DNA of 35,458 nt, taken from the IMG/VR virus record IMGVR_UViG_3300009194_000028, positions 1-35,458 of that record; one strand, written 5' to 3'. The notes below the pieces were generated by a model, which saw only the letters and a list, made by a program, of their open reading frames with translations, was not told where the DNA came from and did no database searches. Position 1 is the first letter of the stretch, and each line of letters begins with the position of its first letter. This document shows, piece by piece, positions 1 to 7,345 of the stretch. The DNA is from a virus. Both the position numbers and the translations under genes were made by a program.

Positions 1-17
1 ACTATATAGTTAACTAC

Positions 18-25
18 TATAAATA
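18..25 (+). promoter_or_regulatory. Candidate T4-type late promoter
   Basis: An exact TATAAATA octamer, the -10 element used by the T4 late sigma factor gp55, lies in non-coding DNA upstream of the winged-helix gene. It gives that gene a possible second, late start besides the sigma70-like promoter at 89. Only the octamer is seen; late activity is inferred. Confidence 0.4.
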
Positions 26-43
26 TAATTTCTCTATGGGTAT

Positions 44-68
44 TTGTGAGGCGTCAAGCACCTCACAA
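44..68. repeat. Perfect inverted repeat upstream of the winged-helix gene
   Basis: An 8-bp perfect inverted repeat, TTGTGAGG and CCTCACAA around a 9-base loop, has no T tract after it on either strand. It sits between the late-type octamer and the sigma70-like promoter, so it may be an operator rather than a terminator. Two GAATTC sites 10 bp apart follow at 70 and 80. Confidence 0.4.
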
Positions 69-88
69 TGAATTCTTACGAATTCGAT

Positions 89-118
89 TTGACATGGAGA
101 TGTACTACTTGCTATAAT
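89..118 (+). promoter_or_regulatory. Strong sigma70-like (early) promoter with extended -10
   Basis: TTGACA at 89-94 and TATAAT at 113-118 are separated by 18 bp, with the extended -10 dinucleotide TG at 110-111. Both hexamers match the bacterial consensus exactly. It reads into the gene at 151, which also has a GGAGG ribosome binding site at 138-142. Confidence 0.85.
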
Positions 119-150
119 TTATTTTTAAATCAATTACGGAGGGAATTATT

Positions 151-474
151 ATGCAACACGTACAATCATTTGCAGGTACTGTACTGAGCAAGAAAAATTT
201 CAAAGAACTACGCGATCAAGTAACCGAACAAGTTCTGGTCGAAATTCTCTCCCCATCAAAAGGGAAATATTTCGTTACACCAGAACAATATGTGAAGCGC
301 TTCAATGCACCTCATAAACAAGTGACACGTGTCCTTCAATATTTGGTAAGAGATGGTATTCTCATGCCTGAATATCGAACACAACTGGAATCTGGTCGTG
401 AACAGAGCTATTTCTATTTCAAAGCTTCTAAAATTGAGGCTGAGAGCTACGCACGAAAGTTTTTCAACATTTAA
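151..474 (+). CDS. Small winged-helix DNA-binding protein, probable phage transcription regulator
   Basis: The 107-residue protein has a predicted helix-turn-helix followed by a wing. The middle region (about residues 45-75, KQVTRVLQYLVRDGILMPEY) has the usual spacing of a recognition helix, a 'DGIL' turn and a strand. I do not recognise the family; it is half the length of T4 MotA and shows no clear MotA signature. A consensus sigma70-like promoter and a strong GGAGG site precede it, so it should be made early and in quantity. A 20-bp palindrome terminates it. The inverted repeat at 44-68 could be an autoregulatory site. DNA binding is inferred from fold pattern only. Confidence 0.6.
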   Translation: MQHVQSFAGTVLSKKNFKELRDQVTEQVLVEILSPSKGKYFVTPEQYVKRFNAPHKQVTRVLQYLVRDGILMPEYRTQLESGREQSYFYFKASKIEAESYARKFFNI

Positions 475-475
475 A

Positions 476-495
476 AAGAGGGCTTAAGCCCTCTT
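476..495. terminator. Bidirectional terminator between convergent genes
   Basis: A perfect 20-bp palindrome (arms AAGAGGGCTT and AAGCCCTCTT) fills the gap between the convergent genes ending at 474 and 494. The stop codon of the minus-strand gene is inside the right arm. A run of A at 473-477 supplies a T tract for minus-strand transcripts; the plus-strand tract is weaker. Confidence 0.75.
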
Positions 496-1639
496 AAATA
501 GATTTTGTTAATTTCAGATAGTTACGGTAGTTACCTAAAGACCTCATCACATCTTTGTCATAACCAAATTTTTTATCTAAATAAGCAATACAGTTATGAA
601 CTATGATAAAATTGTGACTAGATTCTTTATTGCTATTCCCATTCGTTTTAAATATGAATTTAATATAATCTTCAGTAAGCATTTCGGAGACATCTATTCC
701 CATAACTTCATAATAATACACGATGGAAAGTCCAACATGATATTGGCATGAAAATGTTTGGGCTTCCGTTGGTTTAGTAGTGGAACTTGAATCCATATGT
801 TTTTGAATCATGAACATTGAATGGATATCAATAGTCGCGTACTCTTTTGTAATGAATTCATTGATTTCTTCAATCATATCGTTATATGATGTGGTTTTAT
901 GCGTCATTGCCTCGACGCAGTTTGGATTTACTATTGAATAGTTGTCACATACATTCCTGTAATTGAATTTTTTCTGATACTTGCTTACATCTTCACCATT
1001 ATCTTTTTGCTCGAACATGGAATGATGCACAGGTGCGTCCCCCCATGCTATAGGAATATTATCTAAAATATTCAAGAGATATGGAACGTTGTTATCAACC
1101 ATATATTTCAAAGCATTATTCGTAAACACTTTAGCTTTGTTGATCAGTGTAAATCTTTCGGTTCTATCGATAGTTGTTATCGAAAATGCATTTTTTATAT
1201 CAATAGTAAATCCTAGAATGGCATATGTCAGGTAGTTAATGTTAACATGGTATCGTTGTAAGAAAATATATTGAACTTTAGAGGATATAATCTGACTATA
1301 CCGCTTCGATATAGATATAAAAGCTTCAGTAGCTGCGTCTTGAATGTGCTGTTCAGTTATGTTTTTGGAAATGTCATCATCGCGAAGAGAAAGAACCAGA
1401 AGCAGAACGTAATACATTTCTGGTATATGATTACGAAAATATGTCATATGATCTTGGATAAAATTTCTAACACTTGGATCTGCATCGGTACCAGATAACA
1501 TTGCATCACTAATAGACGATAAGATTGCACGGTATTCACGCGCAATAACCGAATGTCGGTTCATAGGATCGAGACATTGCACTAAGTTATCAATTCTCTG
1601 CGACAGTTTTGAATTAAATGTAGGTGTGATCTTACTCAT
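494..1639 (-). CDS. Unknown 381-residue phage protein
   Basis: I do not recognise this protein. It looks mainly helical, with no membrane segment or catalytic motif visible. I start it at the ATG at 1639 (MSKITPTF) because that start overlaps the upstream gene's stop (ATGAGTAA arrangement) and has an AGGA-type site inside the upstream gene. The longer frame to 1687 would read back through the upstream gene. It ends in YLKLTKSI, which loosely resembles the basic C-terminal motif shared by the array at 30.8-32.9 kb. It is probably co-transcribed and translationally coupled with the gene at 1632-2192. Confidence 0.6.
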   Translation of the reverse strand: MSKITPTFNSKLSQRIDNLVQCLDPMNRHSVIAREYRAILSSISDAMLSGTDADPSVRNFIQDHMTYFRNHIPEMYYVLLLVLSLRDDDISKNITEQHIQDAATEAFISISKRYSQIISSKVQYIFLQRYHVNINYLTYAILGFTIDIKNAFSITTIDRTERFTLINKAKVFTNNALKYMVDNNVPYLLNILDNIPIAWGDAPVHHSMFEQKDNGEDVSKYQKKFNYRNVCDNYSIVNPNCVEAMTHKTTSYNDMIEEINEFITKEYATIDIHSMFMIQKHMDSSSTTKPTEAQTFSCQYHVGLSIVYYYEVMGIDVSEMLTEDYIKFIFKTNGNSNKESSHNFIIVHNCIAYLDKKFGYDKDVMRSLGNYRNYLKLTKSI

Positions 1640-2192
1640 CGTCGTCCTCAACAACTTTAATTTCGGATACGAACCCTGCAAATTCAATACCGTCAGAAGA
1701 CTTTGCTATAATGTATGGGCGCTCAAGACCTTGGAAATCTCTACACACTTCAACTGTATAAACATACGGAACACGTTTAACATCAACTTCTGATACAATC
1801 CTCACAGCATCACCATTAAGTACATTATCGTATTCACTAAACAATTTATGGACAATGTTAGACGCAAGTGAGTTAACGTTGTCGAAGGAATTGCGCACGG
1901 TGATGAAGTCTTCATCGTTTTCGTTACGATAATATTCAATATAACGTTCTGACTCTGGAATAGTGAAATTCATATAATCTTCCATTGTTCTCGGTCGTTC
2001 TTCTGGGATGAGAGTTTCTTTATACCGATCACTGCAAAGATTATAAAAGAGGTTTCGTGGCATTTTTACGGACTGCCCAAAATGTTCACAGAAGAATTCA
2101 CAAATGTTGCTTACTATTGCACTGTCTTTCAGGTAGATATTAACTACTGAATTACCCGATTGGTTCTTTACAATAATATATCCCGGTGTCAT
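1632..2192 (-). CDS. Unknown 186-residue phage protein
   Basis: This is the first gene of a two-gene minus-strand unit. It has a good ribosome binding site (AAGGGAGA) before its ATG and overlaps the next gene by 8 bases. The protein is a mix of strands and helices with an acidic end (VVEDDDE). No catalytic motif, signal peptide or membrane segment is visible and I assign no function. It is divergent from the dNMP kinase gene; the 63 bp between them must hold the control signals for both. A TTGACG hexamer at 2205 faces the kinase, but its -10 partner is weak. Confidence 0.6.
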   Translation of the reverse strand: MTPGYIIVKNQSGNSVVNIYLKDSAIVSNICEFFCEHFGQSVKMPRNLFYNLCSDRYKETLIPEERPRTMEDYMNFTIPESERYIEYYRNENDEDFITVRNSFDNVNSLASNIVHKLFSEYDNVLNGDAVRIVSEVDVKRVPYVYTVEVCRDFQGLERPYIIAKSSDGIEFAGFVSEIKVVEDDDE

Positions 2193-2255
2193 GTGTTGTC
2201 TCCCTTGACGGATAATAGTTTTATGATAAAGTTTTAATTTTGGAGAATAACAACA

Positions 2256-2885
2256 ATGAATAACAAAAAAATTGTCGGCCTTATGGGCTTTAAAGGCAGC
2301 GGTAAAGACACTGTTGCTAATATCCTATCTGAATACGATTACTCAATTCTATCATACGCTGAAACACTAAAGCAATGCCTATGTGTAATTTTTGGATGGG
2401 AAATGGAAATGATCAATGGTCATACGCCCGAGTCACGTAAATGGCGTGATGATGTAGATCACTGGTGGGCAGAGAAGTTAGGCATTCCTAATTTTACTCC
2501 CAGAATGGCTATGACTATGATTGGTACTGATTTATTCAGAAAACATTTTGATGAAAATATCTGGGTTTATTCCCTTGTAAACAAAATTAATAGTATCAAG
2601 GGTAATGTGGTCGTTACTGATATTCGATTCCCTAATGAATATCACTACATAAATTCTATGCCCAACTCATCCATATTTCGCGTAAGACGATTCAGACCAG
2701 AATGGGAAAATACTGGTATTAAAGCGGCATACGGTGACCAAGATGCAATTCAAACCCTGAACGCAATGAACATCCACGAATCCGAATGGGCATGGCTCTC
2801 GTGCGATTATAAATGTGAGATTAAGAATGTAGGTAGCTTTTCTGATTTAGCGGTAAATGTTGAACAAACGATTATTAAATGCTGA
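2256..2885 (+). CDS. 1: Deoxynucleoside monophosphate kinase (T4 gp1-like)
   Basis: The 209-residue protein begins with a P-loop at residues 11-19 (GFKGSGKDT, lysine 17) of the kind found in T4 gene 1 dNMP kinase. It also has the family motif TDIRFPNE at about 121-128. The known T4 enzyme phosphorylates deoxynucleoside monophosphates, including modified dCMP, to feed phage DNA synthesis in the cytoplasm. Length is close to that of T4 gp1 (241) but somewhat shorter. A GGAG site precedes the ATG. It lies immediately before the sheath gene, which has its own late-type promoter, so the two are probably expressed at different times. Substrate range cannot be read from the sequence. Confidence 0.85.
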   Translation: MNNKKIVGLMGFKGSGKDTVANILSEYDYSILSYAETLKQCLCVIFGWEMEMINGHTPESRKWRDDVDHWWAEKLGIPNFTPRMAMTMIGTDLFRKHFDENIWVYSLVNKINSIKGNVVVTDIRFPNEYHYINSMPNSSIFRVRRFRPEWENTGIKAAYGDQDAIQTLNAMNIHESEWAWLSCDYKCEIKNVGSFSDLAVNVEQTIIKC

Positions 2886-2886
2886 A

Positions 2887-2949
2887 GAATATATTCATAA
2901 TTTCATTACCTATAAATAACTATATAAAGATTTTTAACTGAATATATTC
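2887..2949. repeat. Duplicated palindrome flanking the sheath late promoter
   Basis: The 10-bp palindrome GAATATATTC occurs at 2887-2896 and again at 2940-2949, where it extends to the 12-bp TGAATATATTCA. The two copies bracket the late-type octamer at 2911. They could be paired binding sites, or could pair with each other in the sheath leader RNA. Function is unknown. Confidence 0.45.
2911..2918 (+). promoter_or_regulatory. T4-type late promoter for the tail sheath gene
   Basis: An exact TATAAATA octamer lies 53 bp upstream of the sheath ATG, in a short AT-rich gap. In T4, structural genes such as 18 are transcribed from late promoters with this -10 sequence and no -35 element, which fits the position here. 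Confidence 0.7.
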
Positions 2950-2971
2950 AAAAACAAGGAGAATTATTTCA

Positions 2972-5356
2972 ATGGCTACTTTACAATCTCCGGGTGTTAG
3001 CGTAACCGTAGTAGATGACTCTATTTACGCTCCTTCTGGAAGCGGTACGGTTCCTCTTATCGTAACAGCAACCCGACAAAATAAACTTAATGAACAAGGT
3101 GAGATTGCTTCTGGTACTCTTCCTGAAATGGGTGATACCCTAACACTAGTTACTAGCCGTAATGACTTAGTAACACGTTTCGGTAAGCCACAGTTCAAGG
3201 TTAATAACGGCACTGTAATTCATGGTGATGAAACTAATGAATATGGTCTACATGCCGCATGGCGTGTTCTAAACCAGACCAATCAAGCGTACATTCTTAA
3301 TGCTAATATCGATTTGGAACAACTAGAACCTAGTATCACTGAGCCAACAAAACCAGTCGCTGGTGGTACTCATTGGTTTGATATTTCCCGTTCCAACTTC
3401 GGTCTGTTTATGTGGAATACCACAACTACTGCATGGGAAGAAGTGAACGTTGACATTATCAACTCTATGGAAAGTGTACAACAAGTTAACGGTGTAGCAC
3501 AACCTAAAGATACCATCGGTGTTAATGGTGATTTTGCTGCCGTAACTGTACAAACACCAATTGTTGTATATGAAAAGGTTGGTGGTACTTGGATTATGCT
3601 AGGTGCTGAGTCTGGTACCACTCGCGACTTCCAATTTGCGCCACATACACGTGTTCCTGCTCGTCGAGCTGATGGTACTAGTTCACTTGAAGAAGGCGAC
3701 CTGTTCATTAAAACTACTGTACCACGTAACGGTGCGTATTTCGACGTTAGTTCTTATAATGCTGATTCTGGTCAGTTCGTGACTAAAGAAGTTCCGTTCT
3801 ACATGACTAACGATGATGCAACTCGTTATTATGATGGTATCGGTGAATTGAACGAAGGTCAGGTTTATGCACAGATTGATAATGACAGTACTCTAAACCC
3901 GGATTATAACTATAATCCTGCAACTCCTAAAGCGTCTGACGGCGTAGGTGTGTTCACCTTGAAACGCTTCAACGGTCAAGGTAATACAGTAGCATTAAGC
4001 AATAAAGACGTTGCTGATTTCGATATATCTACACAGTCTTATAATTTCATTATTAATGATGTTACTATTACAATTGACGCATCTATGCAAAATGCAGCTT
4101 CTACTGATCCAGATAAGGTAACTGTTGAAGAAATTGTAATTGCACTACAATCCGATCCTGATCTACAAGCGGCAAACATCCGCACTGAACTGGCTGGTAA
4201 GAAAATTCGCCTTATCAACACAAAAGGCTATTATATTGTAGTCAAAAACGGTGGCGATTATGCAGCAACCGACCCTAATAACATCTTACCTCAACTAGGT
4301 TTTGCTAAAAACGCTGGTGCTGGTCAGTCTGCTTATCACCGCACTTCTAACTGGGAAGTTCTAGAGTATGTTGCTTCTGGTACCGAACCGACTGCTGAAC
4401 CAGATGTTAATACCCTTTGGTATAACACTGACCTTCGTGCAGAACTTCTAGAAGCTTACTTCGATGAAGCTAACGGTGAAATGGTATGGCGTCCATATGC
4501 GTGGTCTGAAGATGTTAATGAAATGCTAAACCATAAGCTTTCTATACGCTCTTCTATGCCGGAATCACCAAGCGAAGGCGATGTATGGCTAGATAGCAAC
4601 GATCAAGACAACTATCCAGCACTGTATAAGCGCATCAATAACCAATGGATGCTTCTTGATAATACCGATCAGGTGACCAACATGGGTGTTGTATTTGGTA
4701 ATTATCATTATGATGCACCTTACGATGACGAAGGTAATGCACGTCCTGAAGGACCAAGTGATACTGTAAGTAACATCGTTCCAAATCCACAAGAGTATCC
4801 TGAAGGTATTCTGTTCTTTAACATGGACTACTCTACAAATAATGTTAAAGAATATCAAGGAAATGGTGAATGGGTATCCGTATCTGGTAATCGCCCAGAC
4901 GGCTCTCCATACATGGGACGTAAAGCACAGCGTCAGATGGTTGTTAAAGCATTGAAGCGTGCTGTGATAAATTCTAACGAAGCTCGTGCCCGTGATAAGT
5001 ACTTCAACCTTATCTCTGCACCGGGTTATGTGGAACTGCTACCAGAACTAAACAGCCTAAATGTTGCTAAGAAACAGACTGCCTTTGTTGTAGGTTCTTC
5101 CCCAATGCGCCTGAAAGCGTTTGCTAATGATGTCGAAACTTGGGCAAGTAATCAAAATGGTGCATTCCAAGACGGTGAAGAAGGTCTGGTAACATATAAC
5201 AATATGTCTGCATGTTGGGCATTTGCTGGTCTACAGTCAGATGCTGATGGTAACCTAGTATCTGTTCCGTCTGATGTCATGGCACTTGATGTACTGATTC
5301 AAAATGACCGTATAGCATATCCTTGTATGCACCTGCTGGTGATACCCGTGGCTTAG
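2972..5356 (+). CDS. 18: Tail sheath protein (T4 gp18-like), N-terminal and middle part, ends at a frameshift
   Basis: This frame begins LQSPGVSVTVVDD, typical of contractile-tail sheath proteins. The last stretch before the break (NARDKYFNLISAPG-like region) also matches gp18. The frame is sheath-like through residue 784 (IAYP) and then runs nine out-of-frame residues to a stop. The C-terminal domain continues in the -1 frame at 5326. Restoring one base gives about 955 residues, much longer than T4 gp18 (659). The extra length is an insertion of repeated tryptophan-rich modules, residues about 125-160 and 465-640. AAGGAG precedes the ATG and a late octamer lies upstream. In the virion, sheath subunits form the contractile tube around the tail. 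Confidence 0.88.
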   Translation: MATLQSPGVSVTVVDDSIYAPSGSGTVPLIVTATRQNKLNEQGEIASGTLPEMGDTLTLVTSRNDLVTRFGKPQFKVNNGTVIHGDETNEYGLHAAWRVLNQTNQAYILNANIDLEQLEPSITEPTKPVAGGTHWFDISRSNFGLFMWNTTTTAWEEVNVDIINSMESVQQVNGVAQPKDTIGVNGDFAAVTVQTPIVVYEKVGGTWIMLGAESGTTRDFQFAPHTRVPARRADGTSSLEEGDLFIKTTVPRNGAYFDVSSYNADSGQFVTKEVPFYMTNDDATRYYDGIGELNEGQVYAQIDNDSTLNPDYNYNPATPKASDGVGVFTLKRFNGQGNTVALSNKDVADFDISTQSYNFIINDVTITIDASMQNAASTDPDKVTVEEIVIALQSDPDLQAANIRTELAGKKIRLINTKGYYIVVKNGGDYAATDPNNILPQLGFAKNAGAGQSAYHRTSNWEVLEYVASGTEPTAEPDVNTLWYNTDLRAELLEAYFDEANGEMVWRPYAWSEDVNEMLNHKLSIRSSMPESPSEGDVWLDSNDQDNYPALYKRINNQWMLLDNTDQVTNMGVVFGNYHYDAPYDDEGNARPEGPSDTVSNIVPNPQEYPEGILFFNMDYSTNNVKEYQGNGEWVSVSGNRPDGSPYMGRKAQRQMVVKALKRAVINSNEARARDKYFNLISAPGYVELLPELNSLNVAKKQTAFVVGSSPMRLKAFANDVETWASNQNGAFQDGEEGLVTYNNMSACWAFAGLQSDADGNLVSVPSDVMALDVLIQNDRIAYPCMHLLVIPVA

Positions 5357-5838
5357 TTCCGGCAACCTCAGCAATCGGTTATGTTGAAAACTCCGAGTTC
5401 AAAGTGGCTCAAATCGAAGACGGTGTACTTGATGTTCTTTACAACAATAACATCAACCCAATCGTTAACATGGATGGTGGAATTAAAACGTGGGGTCAAA
5501 AAACCCTTACTAATGTAAGCTCTGCAATGGATCGTATCAACGTATCTCGTCTGACTGCATACTTACGTTATATGCTTGACCGTATCACTCGTCCGTTCAT
5601 ATTTGAACAGAACGATTCTCAAACACGTCAAGCAGTTGTCAATGTGGTTGAAAAGTTCCTAGCCGATATTGTACAGAAGCGTGGTATATCCGACTTTTTG
5701 GTAAGATGTGATGAGAGTAATAACACGCCTGCACGTATAGACCGCAACGAGCTATGGGTTGATATCGCTATTGTGCCGACTCGCAGCGTGGAATTTTTGT
5801 ACATCCCTGTACGTCTATTGAACACTGGTGAACTATAA
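5323..5838 (+). CDS. 18: Tail sheath protein (T4 gp18-like), C-terminal part in shifted frame
   Basis: This is the continuation of the sheath gene, not a separate gene. It opens YAPAGDTRGL, the counterpart of the T4 gp18 segment PWFSPAGYKRG. It continues with the conserved core pattern NPIV...DRINVSRL, the 'KRGISDF' turn and the final strand IAIVPTRSVEFLYIPV. There is no ribosome binding site at the TTG at 5323. The expected codons at the junction are Pro-Trp-Tyr; the sequence has CCT TG TAT, so a G appears to be missing from TGG. No slippery heptamer is present, so programmed frameshifting is unlikely. A terminator with a TTCG loop follows. Confidence 0.85.
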   Translation: MYAPAGDTRGLVPATSAIGYVENSEFKVAQIEDGVLDVLYNNNINPIVNMDGGIKTWGQKTLTNVSSAMDRINVSRLTAYLRYMLDRITRPFIFEQNDSQTRQAVVNVVEKFLADIVQKRGISDFLVRCDESNNTPARIDRNELWVDIAIVPTRSVEFLYIPVRLLNTGEL

Positions 5839-5861
5839 CACTTAGTTAAAAGTAGAAAAAC

Positions 5862-5887
5862 AAAAGAAGCCTTCGGGCTTCTTTTTT
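5862..5887. terminator. Intrinsic terminator with TTCG tetraloop
   Basis: Arms AAAAGAAGCC and GGCTTCTTTT enclose a TTCG loop, and T residues follow to 5887. The A run at the left gives a T tract on the other strand, so it can end both the sheath transcript and the convergent endonuclease transcript. Confidence 0.88.
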
Positions 5888-6488
5888 ATTTTTTAAGACG
5901 ATTAAACTCAAATTCAGATATGTTCTTAAGCATACCATTACAGTCATATCCAGATTCTACATAACCACTTATATGCGTAACCAAATTCTTCATAGGCTTC
6001 ATCGCATGAAGATATTCAAAATCCTCTACTAGTGAATCAAACACTTCGTATTGTTGTGGCCTGAATTCTCTAGCCATCTGTTTCATAAACAAATCCAATC
6101 CTACTATATTGAAATCACTAGGCATTAACGCTTTAGGATCGTGAAACCCATGAGGATATGTAACTAGTGTAGAACGGTCAATACCAAGATCATATCCCTC
6201 ATTTATAAACAATTGCTCATAAACCTTTTCTGTAAGCTGTATAAAGTATGGAATTCTAATCAACGTGTATCCCATATCTTTATAAAGAGAATGTTTTTCT
6301 TTATCCCTTATCTGTGTTTTAGTGTTATCGTAATGATGATATCCGTCAAACTCTATGATGAGCATCAGATCATCGCATTTAAAATCAGGTCTGTATTGAA
6401 TTCCTTTACAAAGCTGTTTATTATGAATAAAAGTGTATTCAGAGGTATCAAGAATTTCGTTAAGCTTTGATTCTGTTAAGTAAGACAT
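5886..6488 (-). CDS. PD-(D/E)XK-type endonuclease (DUF559/Vsr-like), possible free-standing mobile nuclease
   Basis: The 200-residue protein carries the signature of very-short-patch-repair-like nucleases. RPDF (aspartate 35) is followed after one strand by IIEFDGYHHY (glutamate 46, aspartate 48, histidines 51-52), and then LIRIPYF at about 77-82. These give the metal-binding acidic residues and the core strands of the fold. A strong AGGAG site precedes the ATG. The gene is in opposite orientation between the sheath gene and accessory genes, a typical place for selfish phage endonucleases. A host-DNA degradation or recombination role is equally possible. The nuclease fold is well supported; the homing role is inference. 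Confidence 0.72.
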   Translation of the reverse strand: MSYLTESKLNEILDTSEYTFIHNKQLCKGIQYRPDFKCDDLMLIIEFDGYHHYDNTKTQIRDKEKHSLYKDMGYTLIRIPYFIQLTEKVYEQLFINEGYDLGIDRSTLVTYPHGFHDPKALMPSDFNIVGLDLFMKQMAREFRPQQYEVFDSLVEDFEYLHAMKPMKNLVTHISGYVESGYDCNGMLKNISEFEFNRLKK

Positions 6489-6558
6489 TTTTATCTCCTA
6501 TATTTTATGCAAACATAAACTATTGAAGAGTGTATGTCAACAATTATTTGGTTAATTA

Positions 6559-6586
6559 TTGACAAGATGATAATGTATGATATATG
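6559..6586 (+). promoter_or_regulatory. Probable sigma70-like promoter
   Basis: TTGACA at 6559-6564 is followed after 16 bp by TATATG at 6581-6586, with TG at 6578-6579. The -10 is imperfect. It would drive the small gene starting at 6629. Confidence 0.5.
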
Positions 6587-6628
6587 TATTTTCTGGATAT
6601 TAAATAGAGCAAAAATAAGGAAATTAAA

Positions 6629-6985
6629 ATGTTTGAATATGATAAGTTAATTAAAGAAGAAATAGAAGTTCCTAGAAGTGATGATATACCTAATATTTGC
6701 TTAGAGAAAATAAACAACCTTTACCCAAAAAAATCTAGAGAATGGTATTTGGATGATGATGGTAATAACGTTTATAGAGTTAATGGTGTATTTATATACT
6801 CGTCGGCAACTGGTAGGTCAGAATCTATTGATAAAAAATGCTATGAACATAATAAAAGTATTTCAGATGAGTTAGGAAAGGTTTACGTAACTCTTGCTGG
6901 TGAAATGATGGAAGCAAACTGTGGGAATGACAATCCTAGTGATATTACAAGGATAAATCCTTTCTATGGCTATTCGTGGTATTAA
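6629..6985 (+). CDS. Unknown acidic 118-residue protein
   Basis: The protein is acidic and probably globular (for example REWYLDDDGNNVYRVNG at about 35-50, which looks like a beta hairpin). There is no recognisable family, signal peptide or membrane segment. AAGGAAA precedes the ATG and a TTGACA-type promoter lies 43 bp upstream, so it is likely the first gene of a short early unit of small accessory proteins. It is followed 8 bases later by the decayed zinc-finger copy. I assign no function. Confidence 0.6.
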   Translation: MFEYDKLIKEEIEVPRSDDIPNICLEKINNLYPKKSREWYLDDDGNNVYRVNGVFIYSSATGRSESIDKKCYEHNKSISDELGKVYVTLAGEMMEANCGNDNPSDITRINPFYGYSWY

Positions 6986-6993
6986 TGATACCT

Positions 6994-7075
6994 ATGTTTT
7001 GTCACATTTTTCATCAACGTATTCCACTAAGCCAGATAAGATAACATATGAAACACAGGACTCAAATATCCTGAG
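6994..7075 (+). pseudogene. Decayed duplicate of the zinc-finger gene at 7715
   Basis: Read from the ATG at 6994, the translation is MFCHIFHQRIPLSQIR, then a stop, then HMKHRTQIS. This aligns with the start of the intact neighbour, MFCHICFTQIPLSKTREHVSSH. The DNA also matches, including a shared 12-base block ATTCCACTAAG preceded by similar sequence. The second zinc cysteine is lost (Phe), the glutamate codon GAA is TAA, and the spacing between the histidines is changed. It is a remnant of a tandem duplication; the intervening genes at 7133 and 7332 now separate the copies. No function is expected. Confidence 0.65.
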
Positions 7076-7087
7076 CAAGGTATATTG

Positions 7088-7095
7088 TATAAATA
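7088..7095 (+). promoter_or_regulatory. Candidate T4-type late promoter
   Basis: An exact TATAAATA octamer lies 38 bp upstream of the ATG at 7133, in non-coding DNA. No -35 match is needed for T4 late promoters. It would drive the three overlapping small genes that follow. Confidence 0.5.
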
Positions 7096-7132
7096 TACGT
7101 AGTATGATATAGTTGTATTATAGGAGAATATT

Positions 7133-7345
7133 ATGGCAATGTTAGAGTATTACACAAAAGAAGAATATAAGTTTGAAGATGGTCTTCGATATGTGAAAAA
7201 TCCGAAAGATGGCATTTGGTACTTAGACCTCATGCATGAACCCACCCTAAAGGAATATGAAAAATCAAATAATACTTCTGGTAGTGATGAAGTTGTAGCT
7301 AGTGGTATTGACGAGGTTTTAAAGGTTTTTGATGAAAATAGATGA
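7133..7345 (+). CDS. Unknown acidic 70-residue protein
   Basis: A small acidic protein with a conserved-looking first half (YYTKEEYKFEDGLRYVKNPK and then GIWYLDLM) and a low-complexity, Ser/Glu-rich second half. AGGAGA lies before the ATG. It overlaps the next gene by 14 bases, so the genes at 7133, 7332 and 7715 form one translationally coupled unit. Nothing in it indicates a function. Confidence 0.6.
   Translation: MAMLEYYTKEEYKFEDGLRYVKNPKDGIWYLDLMHEPTLKEYEKSNNTSGSDEVVASGIDEVLKVFDENR

Noticed and set aside
2205-2232. TTGACG at 2205 as a promoter for the dNMP kinase gene
   Set aside because: Its best -10 (TAAAGT, 16 bp away) is weak, so I did not list it as a feature although a promoter must be nearby.
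3370-3708. Minus-strand frames inside the sheath gene
   Set aside because: The sheath frame is clearly coding and these lack starts with ribosome sites; they are mirror frames.
5317-5332. Programmed -1 frameshifting in the sheath gene
   Set aside because: No slippery heptamer or downstream hairpin is visible, and the missing base falls in a codon for a conserved Trp, so a plain deletion explains it better.
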